A DNA stretch of 64,000 nucleotides from Gigaspora rosea (GCA_003550325.1 QKWP01000599.1:110084-174083), one strand, 5' to 3'; counted from the first letter of the stretch, positions 23,176 through 35,871 are shown. Numbers and translations are program-made. Notes: a model not told the origin generated them from the letters alone.

Positions 23176-24100
23176 CAAATAAGCAAAATAAATGTGTTGA
23201 TAATTTCTATTCTTATTTTTTATATTTATATTACTATTTCTATTTCTAAAGTGCTAAATATCAAATTTAATTATATTATCTGTTATCAGGATTAAAATAT
23301 TCTAAAAGAGAGGTAGTTGTTAAGTTATTTTGATTATCTGGATCTAAATTTTCTATAACAACTTATTATTTTATCTACTTCATAATTATAATTATCCAAT
23401 TTATTATCTTTATCTAGTATATTAGTTGTTGATGTCCAACAGTAATGAAAGTCTTTATCACTAATAATAACAACAAGTTTTGCAGTATCCAGTATTAGTT
23501 GAATATAATTGTTTAGATTAAATATTCTTATACATATATATTAATTTCCTTTGAATATACTAAATAAATACAAATAATTGTATAATCAATGATTTGATTA
23601 AATTATTGATTGAATTATTTTCAATAATAATGTTCTATGTATATTGGATAATTTATTTATTAATTGCTTAGAAATTATTATTAACGATTTGTAACAATTA
23701 GAAATTTCTATTGCTAGTTAATACTATATTTATTGGGTACCCGATAGGTATCAAATTAAAAAAAATTTAAGTGGTAAAATTATTTTTTATATTTTAAAGG
23801 ATATATTTTTTTGAATATATAGGACATCTGTATTGTAAACAATGATTTAGAATTATAATATATATAAATTTAAAATTTATTTTTATTATATATACATATC
23901 AGGTACCCAATATATATAAAATTAGCCAAATTATACGATATATATATGATAGATCACCAATATGTAGCATTTTATTTATTTTTTTAATCATAGTCATATG
24001 GTACCTGATAGATACCTGATATATTGGTTTTTGAACTGTGTATACAGCTAAGGCAGAAACTAAAGAACGAGCAAGTAAAACAGATATAAAAAGATAAAGA
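23176..24100. other. intergenic, no gene seen
   Basis: A+T-rich; short direct/inverted gggtacccgatagg and aggtacctgatag motifs at 23745-23760, 23900-23915 and 24000-24030 may mark a degraded small repeat. Confidence 0.4.
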
Positions 24101-24104
24101 GTAG

Positions 24105-25253
24105 ATGATAATGATAAAGTTGTATTTTATGAAAGAAAAAACCTCAAAGATCAGTAGCATCCTCAAAAGCACCAACACCAAAATTAGCAACATCCAAATC
24201 AGTAACTTTCTCAAAAGCACCAACGGCCATATTATCAAAACCGGCAATAACCATATTATCAAAATTAGTAATACTCACATCATTAAAACCAGTAACACCC
24301 ATATTATCAAAAACACCTATACTGTAATATCAGAAACAATAATAGCTAAAAAATAAACCAACTTCGTCAGCAAAAGCAATAACAGCGAAAGCAACCTTAA
24401 TATCAAAAGTACCACCAATATTATTAATAACAGTAGCCACTTCAATATCAATACCAATACTACTACAGTGCAGGAACCCTTAAATCAACTAGTCCTATAT
24501 AGGCGGGCAAATTTGGGTTGGGTTGGAAGTTGGGTTGGGGTGGGCCAGAAGTTAGGTTGGAATGGGTTGGAGCCAATAAAATTTTGTTAAATTTGTGTCG
24601 GAGCCTTTATAAATAAAAAAAAAAAAACTCGCAAGAATTTTTTAAAATTTTAAAATTTTTGTAAACCTTTTTTGTAATTCTGGCCGGCACTCACTATGGT
24701 AATGCTGGCCAAAGTTATAGTAGCCAAATTTTATGCTTATTAATAAAATTAGGTAACTTTAAACCTTTATAACTATAGTTAAACTTAATAAATCAAAAAA
24801 CAAATACTATAGTTTTATTCTTAAAGTCTTTCTCTATATTTCTATAGAAAGAAAAATTGTTCTAGCTATACTAGTTATTTTTTTATACTGTTTTAAAAAT
24901 TATCAATTTCACTTGTTAATTTAAGGGTTCCCGCACTATAGTAAAAATAATATTACAATTCGCTAGTGGCTCTGCAAAAAACCAAAAAAACCAAGTAAAT
25001 TGCTATCAGAAGATAATGCATTAGTATTTGGAGATAAAGAAGTTGAAGATAAGGATAGTAGTAAGGATAGTGGTAAGGATATAAGTAAAGTGAAAATAAA
25101 AGTGTGGTTACAGATGTAGGTTCAAAAGCTAGTGTAAAAGTAGATAAAAAAATAAAACTGGAAGATTATAATGACAATAAAGGTGAAGATTGGATTAAAG
25201 TAAAAAAGAAAAAAGAGATGCAAAAAAAGAAAGATAATAATTTGGGCTGTTAG
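24105..25253 (+). pseudogene. Asn/Ser/Lys-rich relic coding region split by a MITE
   Basis: From 24105 a hydrophilic frame rich in Ser, Thr, Asn, Ile and Lys runs to TAA at 24354-24356 and then continues in the same frame (NFVSKSNNSESNLNIK..HFNINTNTTT) up to the MITE at 24466. Beyond the MITE, the protein-like frame resumes (KLLSEDNALVFGDKEVEDKD). After one frameshift near 25095 it gives an acidic/basic tail (GEDWIKVKKKKEMQKKK). Part of the first segment is a ~24-bp minisatellite (catattatcaaaaccagtaa). The protein is not recognised; it may be the N-terminal part of a retroelement or a low-complexity host protein. Confidence 0.4.
24466..24938. mobile_element. 473-bp TA-flanked MITE
   Basis: Starts CAGTGCAGGAACCCTTAAAT and ends with the near-inverse ATTTAAGGGTTCCCGCACTA. 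TA flanks at 24464-24465 and 24939-24940 fit Tc1/mariner. Near the left end the strand is unusually G/T-rich, with iterated gggttgg motifs (24505-24570). It interrupts the relic frame 24105-25253. Confidence 0.72.
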
Positions 25254-25364
25254 AATTATCTTATTGAAACAAATATTTTGGATAAAAAAAATGCAAAAAG
25301 ATCAAAAAGAAGGTGATAAATTAGATTTTTATATATAGTTATTGTATAGATAATTTTTAATTTT

Positions 25365-25463
25365 GTGAATATTTTTCTGATTACATGCTAGATATAAAAT
25401 TTGATTGGCTGAGAATTGGCTAATCAAATGTTATAGCTAGCATGTAATTAGGAAAATATTTAC
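25365..25463. repeat. 99-bp foldback repeat
   Basis: Arms of about 45 bp (attacatgctag...tttgattggc and inverse) around a loop of about 9 bp. Likely a minimal MITE. Confidence 0.65.
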
Positions 25464-25495
25464 ATTAGTGTAAACTATCCTATACTAATAACAGT

Positions 25496-25596
25496 ATTAT
25501 TGTATAGTTGTCTGATGATTGAAAGTCCGATTTGGTTTCAGATATACAATATGGAAAAAAATTGGACATTCATATCATAAGCAACTATACAATAAT
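25496..25596. repeat. 101-bp element with attattgtatagttg TIRs
   Basis: attattgtatagttg at the left is mirrored by caactatacaataat at the right; small MITE-like unit. Confidence 0.6.
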
Positions 25597-25768
25597 TATA
25601 TTTATTGTGTTTTTTAATTTTAAAATATTGTTTTTATTAGAATATAATAAAATTTAATATATAATCAGAAAAATAATATAAATATTGGCCCATTGGTCAA
25701 TGTTAGATTAAAACAGTATATAAATATAATCAGTAAACAGTTAAATAGCAAAATTATTGTATATCATC

Positions 25769-25874
25769 AACTATTGCCTTTGGTGATAGCAGACCAATAG
25801 GCTATATATAGGCTTTGAAATTTGGTTTAAGCCTATATTATAGCCTATTGGTCACCAAAAGTGATACAATAGTT
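25769..25874. repeat. 106-bp foldback repeat
   Basis: Arms aactattg..tttggtga..accaataggctat and inverse. Third hairpin within 500 bp; its outer sequence (attattgtat) resembles the 25496 unit. Confidence 0.6.
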
Positions 25875-26617
25875 AATAATATTTGTACAATATTATTAAT
25901 AATAAAAGATGATATATAATATTGGTAAAGTTTACTTTAAATTTTAGGAACTAATTATTATGAATTTTTTAAATATATATCTAATCATATTAAAAATTGC
26001 TAAATATTAGACAAATATTGTTCTAAAGAATAAAAAAGATATGTTAAAGACTAATTAATTATTAAAAAACATAATAATATTTTTGATTTCGACCAGTGTA
26101 TTTTTTATCAATATATCGAATGTTTCTATATTGGTTATATATCAATTATTAAATATCATAAATATATATCAATTACAATCATAATTAATAGAAATCAGCA
26201 GGGGTGATTGGCATCAATATATATTCCCCTAGTTAGTAATCAATGATAATTGGTCTGTAAATTTGCTAATAGAAGAAGAACATATAAAGATTTTGTTTGC
26301 TATCAATTATAAGCACTATATTATGCATATTGAAATATCAAAATTCTAAGAAATATTTCTATCCAAAACTAACTATTCACCTTATAATCTTTGCATGCCA
26401 ATATCATCACAAAGAATTCACATAGCTGTAGTTATTAGTATTATATAGTGGCATGAGTATTGTTACTTACCTATAGGTTCTTGCACTACTATAATTACAA
26501 CATAAGTTCCTATTGCTGCCATGGAGCCTAATCACAACCTGAGGTCCTTGCACTGCTATTGCAGCTGCGGAGCATCTAATTACAACCTATTGTTAAAAGA
26601 AAAAAGAAGTTTGCTAT
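25875..26617. other. intergenic, no gene seen
   Basis: A+T-rich with a slightly G+C-richer patch (26460-26590) that has repeated cttgcactac/cttgcactgct and aattacaacat/taattacaacct phrases. No coding frame. Confidence 0.4.
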
Positions 26618-26856
26618 TTATCGCCTGTGGTGATCATCACCAATGTATATTTTGTATCTTTAAATTTTGTCTATGAAATCACCTTTGAGGCTCTAACAAA
26701 AAAAATTTCTCATAAAATTTTGGTATAAACTATACCCCCTGCCCCATCCCAGTTCTTACCCTAACCCTAAAATTAATAAAATTTTAATTTTTATTTCAGC
26801 AAAAAACTTTTTATTAATTTTTGTTAATCACTGGTGATGATCACCACTGGCAATAA
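26618..26856. mobile_element. 239-bp MITE with telomere-like core
   Basis: Ends carry about 28-bp inverted repeats centred on the palindrome gtggtgatcatcacca. The interior contains ccctaaccctaaa and, on the opposite strand, the block ttgttagagc..aaaggtg(a/g)tttc found also in 27624-27935 and 36590-36924. Confidence 0.65.
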
Positions 26857-27623
26857 GTAGTAATTTTCAAGAAAAAAATAAAAAAAAGATTGAAGAAAAA
26901 GAGAAAAAAAAAACCAAAAAACAAAACAAATAATAAAAACATATGATGTATGCATGCAGAAGACATTTACCACTGAACCCGAAAGCTGATGTATGATGCA
27001 ATACAAGCCAATTTTGATTGACTGACATATAGAGTTGCCATGGTAACAGGTCGCCAAGTATAATTTTCCTTGAAAATATAACAAAGATAGAACAAGGTGG
27101 ATATGCTACAGTCATATTAATTTTAGTATGTTCCAAAAGAGAAATTTGTGCAAAACAAAAAACTTAGCCTAAGGTATACAAAGTAATTTTTTGTTTTGTA
27201 TAGCTTCTAACCCATTCTGCAATTTTTAAGAAAAAACTTTAATTTTTTTTTAAAGTCAAAATCGTGCTAATTATTCTATTTTATCATTCATTTTTTTTGT
27301 AAATTTATTTGATATCACCTGATTGTACTTTAATTTCATGGAATTATCTGATTTGACTAGTGGAAAAAAAAATCTAACTACTGATGCAATTTTTGATTGC
27401 AAATAATAAATTAACTTTGCATGACCTAATTTACAGTAGATTAGTAAAAAAAAATCTAACCTACTAATCAAAATTTTGAAACTCCAGGTGATGCAAAATG
27501 AAAAGCAAACTTTGTGTGATCTAAGTGTAACAAGCATTAAATAAATATATACATGTATCTTAAAAGCATAATTTGGTAATTCTTAAATAATTAATGTTAA
27601 TGATAATAGTAAAAGGATTAAGT
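26857..27623. other. intergenic, no gene seen
   Basis: Minus-strand frames at 27136-26824 and 27537-27271 are hydrophobic A/T-driven frames without recognisable features and are not called as genes. Confidence 0.45.
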
Positions 27624-27935
27624 TATATGCGACGCATGTGATATGTCACCTGTAGATCATCTTTGTATCGATAAAGTTTAGTATTTGTTAGTTTAGGGTT
27701 AGGGTGAGCACCTAGGTTAGGGTCATGTTTGGGGTATATTGTAAAATCGCTCAAGGAAAACTTTTTGTTAGAGCACGAAAGGTGGTTTCCTATGCAGATT
27801 TTGAGTAATGAGCGATTTTTGATAAAACGAACGTTTGTTTTGAATTTTCTGATCGTGTTACGTTACACGAGATCCTGAAATCTGGTTGGTTTGAGTGATA
27901 CATAAGACGTTGTCACTTACGTGACAATAACTTAG
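27624..27935 (+). repeat. ~310-bp dispersed repeat, left copy of an inverted pair
   Basis: Starts taagttatatgcgacgcatg, contains gggttagggtgagcaccta then gctcaaggaaaactttttgt, and ends near gtcacttacgtgacaataac. An inverted copy lies at 36590-36924. Short TAAGTTAT-like ends may be its own TIRs. It ends 26 bp before the ATG of the first kinase relic. No target duplication found. Confidence 0.7.
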
Positions 27936-27961
27936 TTCTAGTAAAAAATAAACAAAATGAT

Positions 27962-29031
27962 ATGAAAATAACTGATCTATTGTCAGAAATTGATGAACTA
28001 TTTCCAAAATCCAAATTTTCAAAATGTAATAAATTACATAAATACAGAGATCTATATTTTTGTAATTTATGTACCTCTGTTCAGTTTGTAAAGAAATTTT
28101 TAACATGGACGAGTCATGACCCTGAAATCGACAAACTTATTCAGGAAACACAAATTAAAGCTAATGCGACTAATGAAATGATTCAATGGATACCTTTCTC
28201 TGATCTTAAAATAAACACATATTGTTGTTAGTGGGTTTGAAAGGTATTTAAGCAATATGAAATAATGGACCAATTATAATGGAAGAAAATCGAGATTCTT
28301 GGGACAAAGAAATGACAGACTGGGTCCAAGAAGGCAAAACAAATATAGCACTTAAAATATTTAAAATGCAATCAAACCAATTCTGAATTCTTGATTGAAG
28401 TAATTTGCTAAGTGAATATATATATATATTTACAGTAAAATAAAGTTAGCAATTACTGTATTGACCATTAAAATTTTAGTTAAAAAATAGTTTGGTCTTT
28501 CTTAACTTAAGCTTTGTAACTTGAATCTATGACTTGACCTTTGAACCACTCACAGGTGAATATGCTATAGTCCTTCAATTTCAACATTTTGGCAATTTGA
28601 GACAGTATCTTTTGGAAAATCTCAAAAGTTTAGATTTGTTTACATTATTTCAAATTCTTAGGGATATTAGTGAAGCACTGCAAACCATTTATAAAGAAAT
28701 ATTGGCATAAAGATTTTCATACTGGTAAATTTTGTTCAATAACAGAGATTTTGGCCTCACCGTCTGGTAGATAGAGTCCTAATCCTGTAGATGAAAAAAT
28801 AATTATGGTGTTTTACCGTTCATCATACCAGAAGTTCTACATGATGGGCAATATACAACAGAATCAGATATTATTCATTTGGGATTGTAATATCAGAAAT
28901 TAGCTTCCATTCATCGAAAAAAAGGATACAAATATTAATGAAGGTTTAGTCGTTTTAATAAGAAGGTGCTGTAAATTGGATCCTAAAGAATGGCCTAAGG
29001 CAGAATTTCTACATAAAACTTTAAATAAATG
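27962..29031 (+). pseudogene. tyrosine-kinase-like kinase relic A
   Basis: 27962-28228 is open and encodes the N-terminal module seen in Rhizophagus kinases: a Cys pair (YFCNLC), FLTWTSHDPEIDKLIQ and EMIQWIPFSDLK. The kinase domain follows in pieces: GPIIMEENRD..., NIALKIF (the VAIK lysine region), a GTAATT donor near 28400, then after a gap EYAIVLQFQHFGNLRQYL, DISEAL, H-K-D-F-H-T-G-N-I-L in pieces (catalytic loop), DFGL, FIIPEVLHDGQY and SDI..GIVISEI. The Gly-rich loop is not readable and stops and frameshifts are frequent, so it is inactive. It is followed closely by a second kinase relic, suggesting an old tandem duplication. Confidence 0.8.
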
Positions 29032-29224
29032 ATGTACGCTTTACTTATTAATAAATCTGAATTCGTAAAAGACTGCGAGAAAAAATGGATAAATGATTAG
29101 ATGAAAAACTTTAACACTTTTACAACAAAATTATACTAAATTATTAGCAATGAAATAAAAAGTCTCCTTGAAAAAGGTAAAATTTATGTGAATTGTATAT
29201 TTCTTTCCAATTAATAATTTGTAG

Positions 29225-30360
29225 CTTTTTGGTATTTTAGACCAGTCTGGTTGTAAAGAAATTTGGTTTGAAGGTCAAACAAAAAATTTGGAAATTCCAT
29301 ATGAAAGAGCTCAAATCTCACCTATGCCTTTGGGAGGAGACAAATGTAGAGAACTTAGACACGCTACTTAGATTAAATTTAAGAAAATTAAAGTATTTGT
29401 AAAAAAAGATAAAGAAGACTCTGAAAAACAAAGGAAACGTTTTATACATGAGATAAATACTCTGAATCTTTGTTAGATATTTTAAAATTTTTTTATTTGG
29501 ATACATTGTTTATTTCCTCACTATTTCAGATCTATTTGCATCATAAATTCAGAGAGGTGCAAAATGTGATAAAAATATTTGGGTGTACTAAAGGTATTTA
29601 TAATAATTTATTCACACAATTAGTTTTAAATTCAAGTTTATAGAAAATTCTTTATCACCTAATAGTAAAGGATTAGTGCTTAAAAGAAGAACACCTCGTT
29701 ATAGAGTTTGCAAATTGCGGTAATAGGATTTTCTAGAGAATCAATTCGTATTCAAACGTTTATCATGGTTAGATAAAATACAATTGGCACTTGGAATTGC
29801 AGAAGGTCTTAAATACCTTCATGGATGTGATTCACTGAGATCTAATAGGTGTTATTTAGAACATATAAAATATTAAATATTTTTTGTTCATCATTTTTAA
29901 AATTTTTAGCACCCAGGCAATATCTAGATTCATGATCCCAATCTAGATCCAAAAATCTTGCCTGCGCCGATTCCTAAAATTGGCGATTTTGGTGCTGAGA
30001 AGCATATTGGCTTGACTACTTCTCACAGGAATGGAGTCATGGGAGCTATTTGTTATCACAAACCACAACGTAATATAAAACGAGATTATCCTTTACATAA
30101 ACGGTCAGATATTTTTTCATTTGGCATTATTATATGGCAAATATCCAGTGGTCGAGTACCTTTCGAAGGTGAGAATTGTAACGATGAATTATCAAAAAAA
30201 ATTGCTGATGGTGCAAGAGAAATTAGAGTCGAGAATACTCCAGATATCTCTTTGAAGATTGTTGGAAATTTGAATCAAAAAATCGACCTAATATTAACCA
30301 AGTTGTAAATACATTAAATGAAATACAATTAAAGAAAGCGCAAAAGAAATTAAAAAAAGT
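29225..30360 (+). pseudogene. tyrosine-kinase-like kinase relic B
   Basis: Degenerate kinase of a different subfamily: LEIPYERAQISPMPLGGD at the domain start, then a pieced-together LDKIQLALGIAEGLKYLHG (helix E), HPGNI (catalytic-loop end), IGDFGAEKHIG (DFG motif), a Tyr-His-Lys-Pro where APE is expected, and KRSDIFSFGIIIWQISSGRVPFEGE (helix F). A frameshift in an A-run near 30280 leads to RPNINQVVNTLNEIQLKKAQ, the usual end of these domains. The longest open piece is 29958-30308. The HRD aspartate is not visible and several stops occur, so it is a pseudogene. Confidence 0.78.
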
Positions 30361-30848
30361 CAAGGTATTATTTATACATCATAAACTGAATGTCAAATAA
30401 ATTATTTTAAATACATAATTCATATTTTTATTATTTTATATAATAGAGGATATTAACTCAAATTCATCGTTATATCAACTATTATACGTCCCAAATCTAA
30501 ATTAAAATTATAACTCTTAATACAGCAAAAATGGTTTCTTATAAATTAAATATTTATGTTACTCAAGAGATGACTTTCAAATAGCTTAGTGATTCTGTTT
30601 TTCCCTCGGGTCCTCCTGTAGGTAAATCTTTATATTAAATAATGCAATAGAATATTTACCTGAACAAATTATGAGTAACGTTTTATCTCAGAATAAGCAA
30701 GCATTTAGATAGATACTGAAATAGAGACAGTTGATTTCAATGATATTTTTTAATAAACAGATGTAGGTGACATAAACATAAATGTGCTATATAAGATTTA
30801 GCTTTTCATTATATTATATGAACATGTTAGCAAAATTTTTGATTTCAC

Positions 30849-30878
30849 ACTAGCTTATAACCCATGCTTGGTCATGGG
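30849..30878 (-). mobile_element. Helitron-like 3' terminus
   Basis: On the minus strand: a 6-bp stem hairpin (cccatg / catggg), a 7-base spacer and CTAG followed by T. This hairpin-then-CTRR arrangement is the recognised 3' end of Helitrons, which insert between A and T. The same geometry occurs at 56581-56611. The 5' end and any Rep/helicase gene were not found. Confidence 0.45.
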
Positions 30879-32639
30879 GATTACAGTAATAAAAGTTTAA
30901 AAATATCAACAGTAATATATATTTAGAAATAAGCACAATTATAATGGTACGTGTGTATACCCAAATTACTTCTCAAAAGTTTAGGATAACTAATTTATTT
31001 TAACAGCGGATACCTTTGTACAATATAACTACAATAACTGTGCATGTGCCAAAAGATATATGTATTGCAATTATGTGTTGAGAGGATTGATTTGCTTACA
31101 AAAGAGGCTACAACTACGTGTATGTAAGATACAAAATAGTCGTAATAATGGTAAAGTACATAACGCCATTTGTTAAACAACCCTGAATTTAACGATTAAG
31201 CATGAAGTATGAAGACAATGAACCTAACTTTATTTATTGATATCGGGACACGTCAATTAATTACGTCCATCAACCATTATATTAAGTGTCTAAAATTAAT
31301 TAGCGAAAGGGGCTGAGCACGCGTTAAAAATTTTCCGCACCTTAAAGGTTAAAACATTATGGCGCTAGATGCATATATGTTTTAAAATTATGGATGGAAT
31401 GTGCGCATTAAAATTTTTGTATTAATTTATTTTATGTTTTAATGTTTGCTATAATTATTTTGCCAAAAATAAGCTTTTATATGCATTAAAGCTATTTGCT
31501 TTGTGCACATTTAAAAAAATTATGAGCGCTACAGCGCACCAAGATCCATATGTGATGTGTGATTCGCCTACAGTTTTTTTGATGCTGAATTGGAGTCACT
31601 TATTAAATCTATCGGCTAAACTTGGGGTTTTAAAATTAAATCAAAATTGGCATATCATATGTCAAAATCTGTGACAGGTTATGCAATCGATATCAATTTA
31701 CTGTGAATTACTGTATTATACAGTTCCCATCACTTTTCATAACTAAAAATAAACTGCCTTCAAGAATCTAATTCACGTAAATATTTTGAGCAAATTTTAT
31801 CAAAACATCAATCTCACATATAATTATATAAAAATAAAGGCATAAATTCTTAAAAATAAAAATAATGAATATCATGTAAATGCTATAACTTAAAAATACT
31901 CCTTCGATACATTATGAACATTTGAGAAAGTAAACCAGTGATATTTAATTGGTTATTGATTCGAATTAATGAATCAAGTTCGTGATTAAAATAAGAAAAA
32001 AGAATATTCAGAATAAAAATGATTTTACAGCGTTATATAGAATTTTGAAATTATTTAACATGGTTCGTAATACATAGGGAACCCTGAATATAACGAACTA
32101 AAAACTTTTTGAATTTTATATTTTGTTCAGTATAAAACGAGTAGAATTTTTAAGAAACGGTAACTTTTTATAATGAATTTTTTTTACGACCAAAACCAAG
32201 ACAAATCAAACGTTAATAGGGAATAAACTAGAGTTAATTTTTAGAATATTTGAAATTTAAGTTTATTGTATTAGTCGTATACCCTATTGTAAATTGTGTT
32301 AAATATTGATTAATAATATCGTTATTTAATCAAAAAACTAGGTCGCTATTAGCAAAAAATAAAAAATGAAAAAATGAACATAATCCAAAAAAATTTGAAG
32401 ACATTTTTCCGGTCCATATCAAGACTATCATCCGATCCCAACCTGGTACACATTTTCCGGGTGTTTAAATTTTTAGATTTTAAATTTTCTCTAAGTCATA
32501 AATAACAACAGCGTGAATTTCTTTACTGAAACTTAAAAAAAAGTATATATGTTTTTATAATAAAATAATAATATTTTGAAAATATAATAAATATGCTTTT
32601 ATATAAAAAAATATTTTAATAATGTTTTTATAATATATT

Positions 32640-33240
32640 AATAATATAATAAAAATTTTAAAAATAAAATAAAAATTTAAATCTGTTTCAAAAATATTAT
32701 AAAATTATTATAAAAACATTATTATTATATTTTAAAAATAGTTTAAAATAAATTGTTTAAAAATATTTTAAAATATTATTTTAATATTATTAAAAATATT
32801 ATAAAAACATTATTATTATATTTTAAAAATACTTTAAAATAAATTTTTTAAAAATGTTTTTAAAGCATTATTTTAATATTATCAAAATTATTATAAAAAC
32901 ATTATTATTATATTTTAAAAATAGTTTAAATTAAGCTTTTTAAAAATGTTTTTAAAACATTATTTTAATATTATCAAAATTATTATAAAAACATTATTAT
33001 TATTATTTAAAAATAACTTAAAATAAACTTTTAAAAATGTTTTTAATACATTATTAAAAATATTGTAAAAATATTATTATTATATTTTAAAAAAAAATTT
33101 AAATAATTTTTTTAAAATATTTTTAAAACATTATTTTAATATTATTAAAAATATTATAAAAACATTATTATTATATTTTAAAAATATATTAAAATAAGTT
33201 TTTTAAAAATATTTTTTAAACCAAAATTATTTTTAAAAAA
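32640..33240. repeat. ~91-bp A/T satellite
   Basis: The phrase cattattattatattttaaa recurs near 32717, 32809, 32900, 32992, 33072 and 33163 (spacing mostly 91-92 bp, one about 80). Composed almost wholly of A and T. Confidence 0.7.
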
Positions 33241-34531
33241 TGCTTATATCTCGTAATTTTGCTTATGAAACCATCCTTCGTATTTTAACAAAAAATCTTT
33301 TTTGCAAGATTTTGGGGTAAACACATTTGTCTAAATCATTATATTATTGATTTGTTTTATTTATATTATATTTAATATTATAAAATATTTTATAATATAA
33401 TATATTATATAATATAAATATTTATATTATACTATAAATATGAAATTTATTTAGTTTAATAATGTTTTAAAAATGTTTTTATTAATATTACTAAAACAGC
33501 TTTAATATATATTATTTATATTATTATTATTAACTTATAACTAGTAATTATAACATTTTTTAAAACATAATAAAAACATAGTAGATATATAATAATAATA
33601 GTTTTTAATTTTTTTATAGTTTCACTGAAGTTATTGTCCATAATATAAACTTATTTGTAAGCTAATTGTCAATGAAAAAGATGATTGTCTGTGAAGCGAG
33701 TAGAACTAAATATATATATTTTTTTTAATCGTATAAAAATAAAATTGAGGCGTTATTTTTTATCAATATGTATATTTTATTATAAAATTTCGTATATATC
33801 AGATATGTATTAATAAGCACGATAAAATCCACACAAGAAGTATCATATAGTCACGGAATTGAAAGCTAATACTTTTAAAATTTTTAAAAATATACTAAAA
33901 ACTTTTACTTCCGTTTCAATAAAAGGAAATGTGGCGGATCAAAAAGCAATAAATATACATACATATAAATGGCGATGATCAGAGTTATGCCAACAAGAAA
34001 GATAGATAAGGGGTTAAAATGCGCTATGATATCGTGAATTAAAATCCCATGTAAGAATAAATAACACGGTATTTATAAATAAAATGATGAATGAACGATA
34101 GTAATGTATAGTGTATAACACGCTCATACGGTATAAAGTACTGTATTACACCAACACAGAACATTAACATGTGAAATCAGATTTTTAACGTCCATAAGAT
34201 TTTGCGAACTCGCCATTTTAGATGGCAGGAAGCCATGCATTCCGTGATGAAAGTATGACTATGTTCCTTATATTTTTATGTTCTATTAGTTCTCGTGTAA
34301 TTGATTTACAATAAAAGTATATGCTAAATTTAGCGATCTAAATCTGTAGACTTTAAAAACAGCCCAATTTTACAAATTGACTATGTTTAATAATCTAAAT
34401 ACTAATAAAGTATATATTGCTTAACTATAAATTTAATATAATACTTGTATCAATAACTTAATTAATTTGGAATTTTAAAGGATTCAATAGATCTGCTTGC
34501 AAAAATAAAATTTAAAATTAAGTTAAGCAAA

Positions 34532-35802
34532 TCATATCTGATATATAGAAAATATTTTCAAATAGATACCTTTAATTATATTTAATATTTTTTGTGTATT
34601 AATCATTTTACTAGTGTACATAAAATCTGGATGTTTTGGCAAATTAATTGGAAAATTTTCAGCTATTTTATCAGCATTTAAGAATTGCTTTTTAATTTCA
34701 TTATTTTCTGAATCTTCCATGCTTTTAATCCATTCTTTAAGTTCATCATAAACTCTCCAAGCAATTGGTCGTTTTTCTGGATTCAAATACATGCATCGCT
34801 TAGCCAATTTATTATAGCATTCTGGAGTTCCTGGTGCAAACTTTGGCCGTAATCCAATACAAATTTTTACAGCAAGTTCTTCATTAAATTGATAACCATC
34901 AAAGGGTCTTTGGCCAGTTGACATCTCTGACATGATGACTCCAAAGCCATAAATATCAGCCTTTTCTGTAAATTTCTGACCTAATAAAACCTCTGGAACG
35001 ACGTAAGGCATGACACCATAAATACAACCTTCTAAATCATTTTCATTAAAATTTTTAGATAATCCCATATCCGAGATGTAAGATTTCATATTTTCGTTAA
35101 TTTCTTTATGTTGTAAAATATTACCACTATGAAAATCTGCATTAATTAAGTCTGTATTATGAATTTGACCTAAATCCTCTGAAATATCTAATAGTAGTTT
35201 TAATTTGGCTTGCCAATTAAGGTTACGAAAATTTGTTCTTAAAAACTTATAAAGATCTCCGCTGTTAGCATATTGAAATACCATCATATATTCATTCGTT
35301 TCTGTATTTTGAGTTAACCCATATATTCTGAGATTACTACCATTTAATATACATTTAAGTGATTTTTGAACTTAACGAATTTATAAAAATGAATTAATAC
35401 AACTATATTTTTTAATAACAATAACAAATTTATCTTACTTCTTTCAAACAAGAATCTGACAAAGTCTTGATTGCAACGGCACTAAATGGTTCACGAGATC
35501 TTGCATAGTAATGATGTTTTGTTTTCTCAATTTTTCGTATACCATCTGACCAAGTTGCAGAGTATACACAGCCAAATCCACCTTCACCAACTTTATCAAC
35601 GATGCTTAATTTATCAAATGGAATCCATTCAATAGCATTTTCATATCTAGTAGTTCTAAGTTGAAACTTTTTTATACAACAGTCAACATCTTTATTTCCA
35701 CATGTCCACTTTCTAATCATTATTTCAGGATCACACGTAATGCACCAAGATTCATTCGTGTTATATTTATTACAATGCTTGCATTTTCCGTTTTTAGAAT
35801 CC
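34532..35802 (-). CDS. tyrosine-kinase-like protein kinase, partial, one suspected frameshift
   Basis: Exon (35802-35439) starts after a possible acceptor and gives a zinc-ribbon-like CKHCNKYNTNESWCITC, then NAIEWIPFDKLS, the Gly loop VGEGGFGCVYSATW and FSAVAIKTL (ATP-binding Lys). A GTAAGA donor and ttaag acceptor bound a 68-bp intron (35438-35371). Exon 2 reads FKNHLK, then after an apparent 1-base loss near 35352 CILNGSNLRIYGLTQNT, the hinge MMVFQYANSGDLYKFL, the catalytic loop INADFHSGNIL (Asn-Ala-Asp in place of His-Arg-Asp; Asp kept), ISDMGLSK (Asp-Met-Gly for DFG), VPEVL, ADIYGFGVIMSEM and RPIAWRVYDELKEW, ending at 34532. The first exon upstream is not identified. The catalytic Lys, Asp and Asn are kept, so it may be functional if the frameshift is an error. 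Substrate unknown. Confidence 0.78.
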
Positions 35803-35871
35803 CTTTTTTGTTATATTATTTATTTTACATGTTTAGATGATTTTTAATTTCAATACAAATAATTTTTATAC

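Larger units (their letters stand above)
30361..34531. other. 4.2-kb gene-free, repeat-rich stretch
   Basis: No credible gene. Holds a Helitron-like 3' terminus (30849-30878), a 91-bp A/T satellite (32640-33240), further almost pure A/T sequence to about 33.6 kb, and unremarkable DNA between. Short frames such as 31180-30995 (minus) are not supported. Confidence 0.5.

Noticed and set aside
26824-27136. Two overlapping minus-strand hydrophobic frames
   Set aside because: They include the MITE end at 26856 and A-rich runs; no motif supports a gene.
27680-27730. Telomere or subtelomeric sequence
   Set aside because: Only two or three TTAGGG-like units per site, interspersed in MITEs in both orientations and far apart, not a terminal array.
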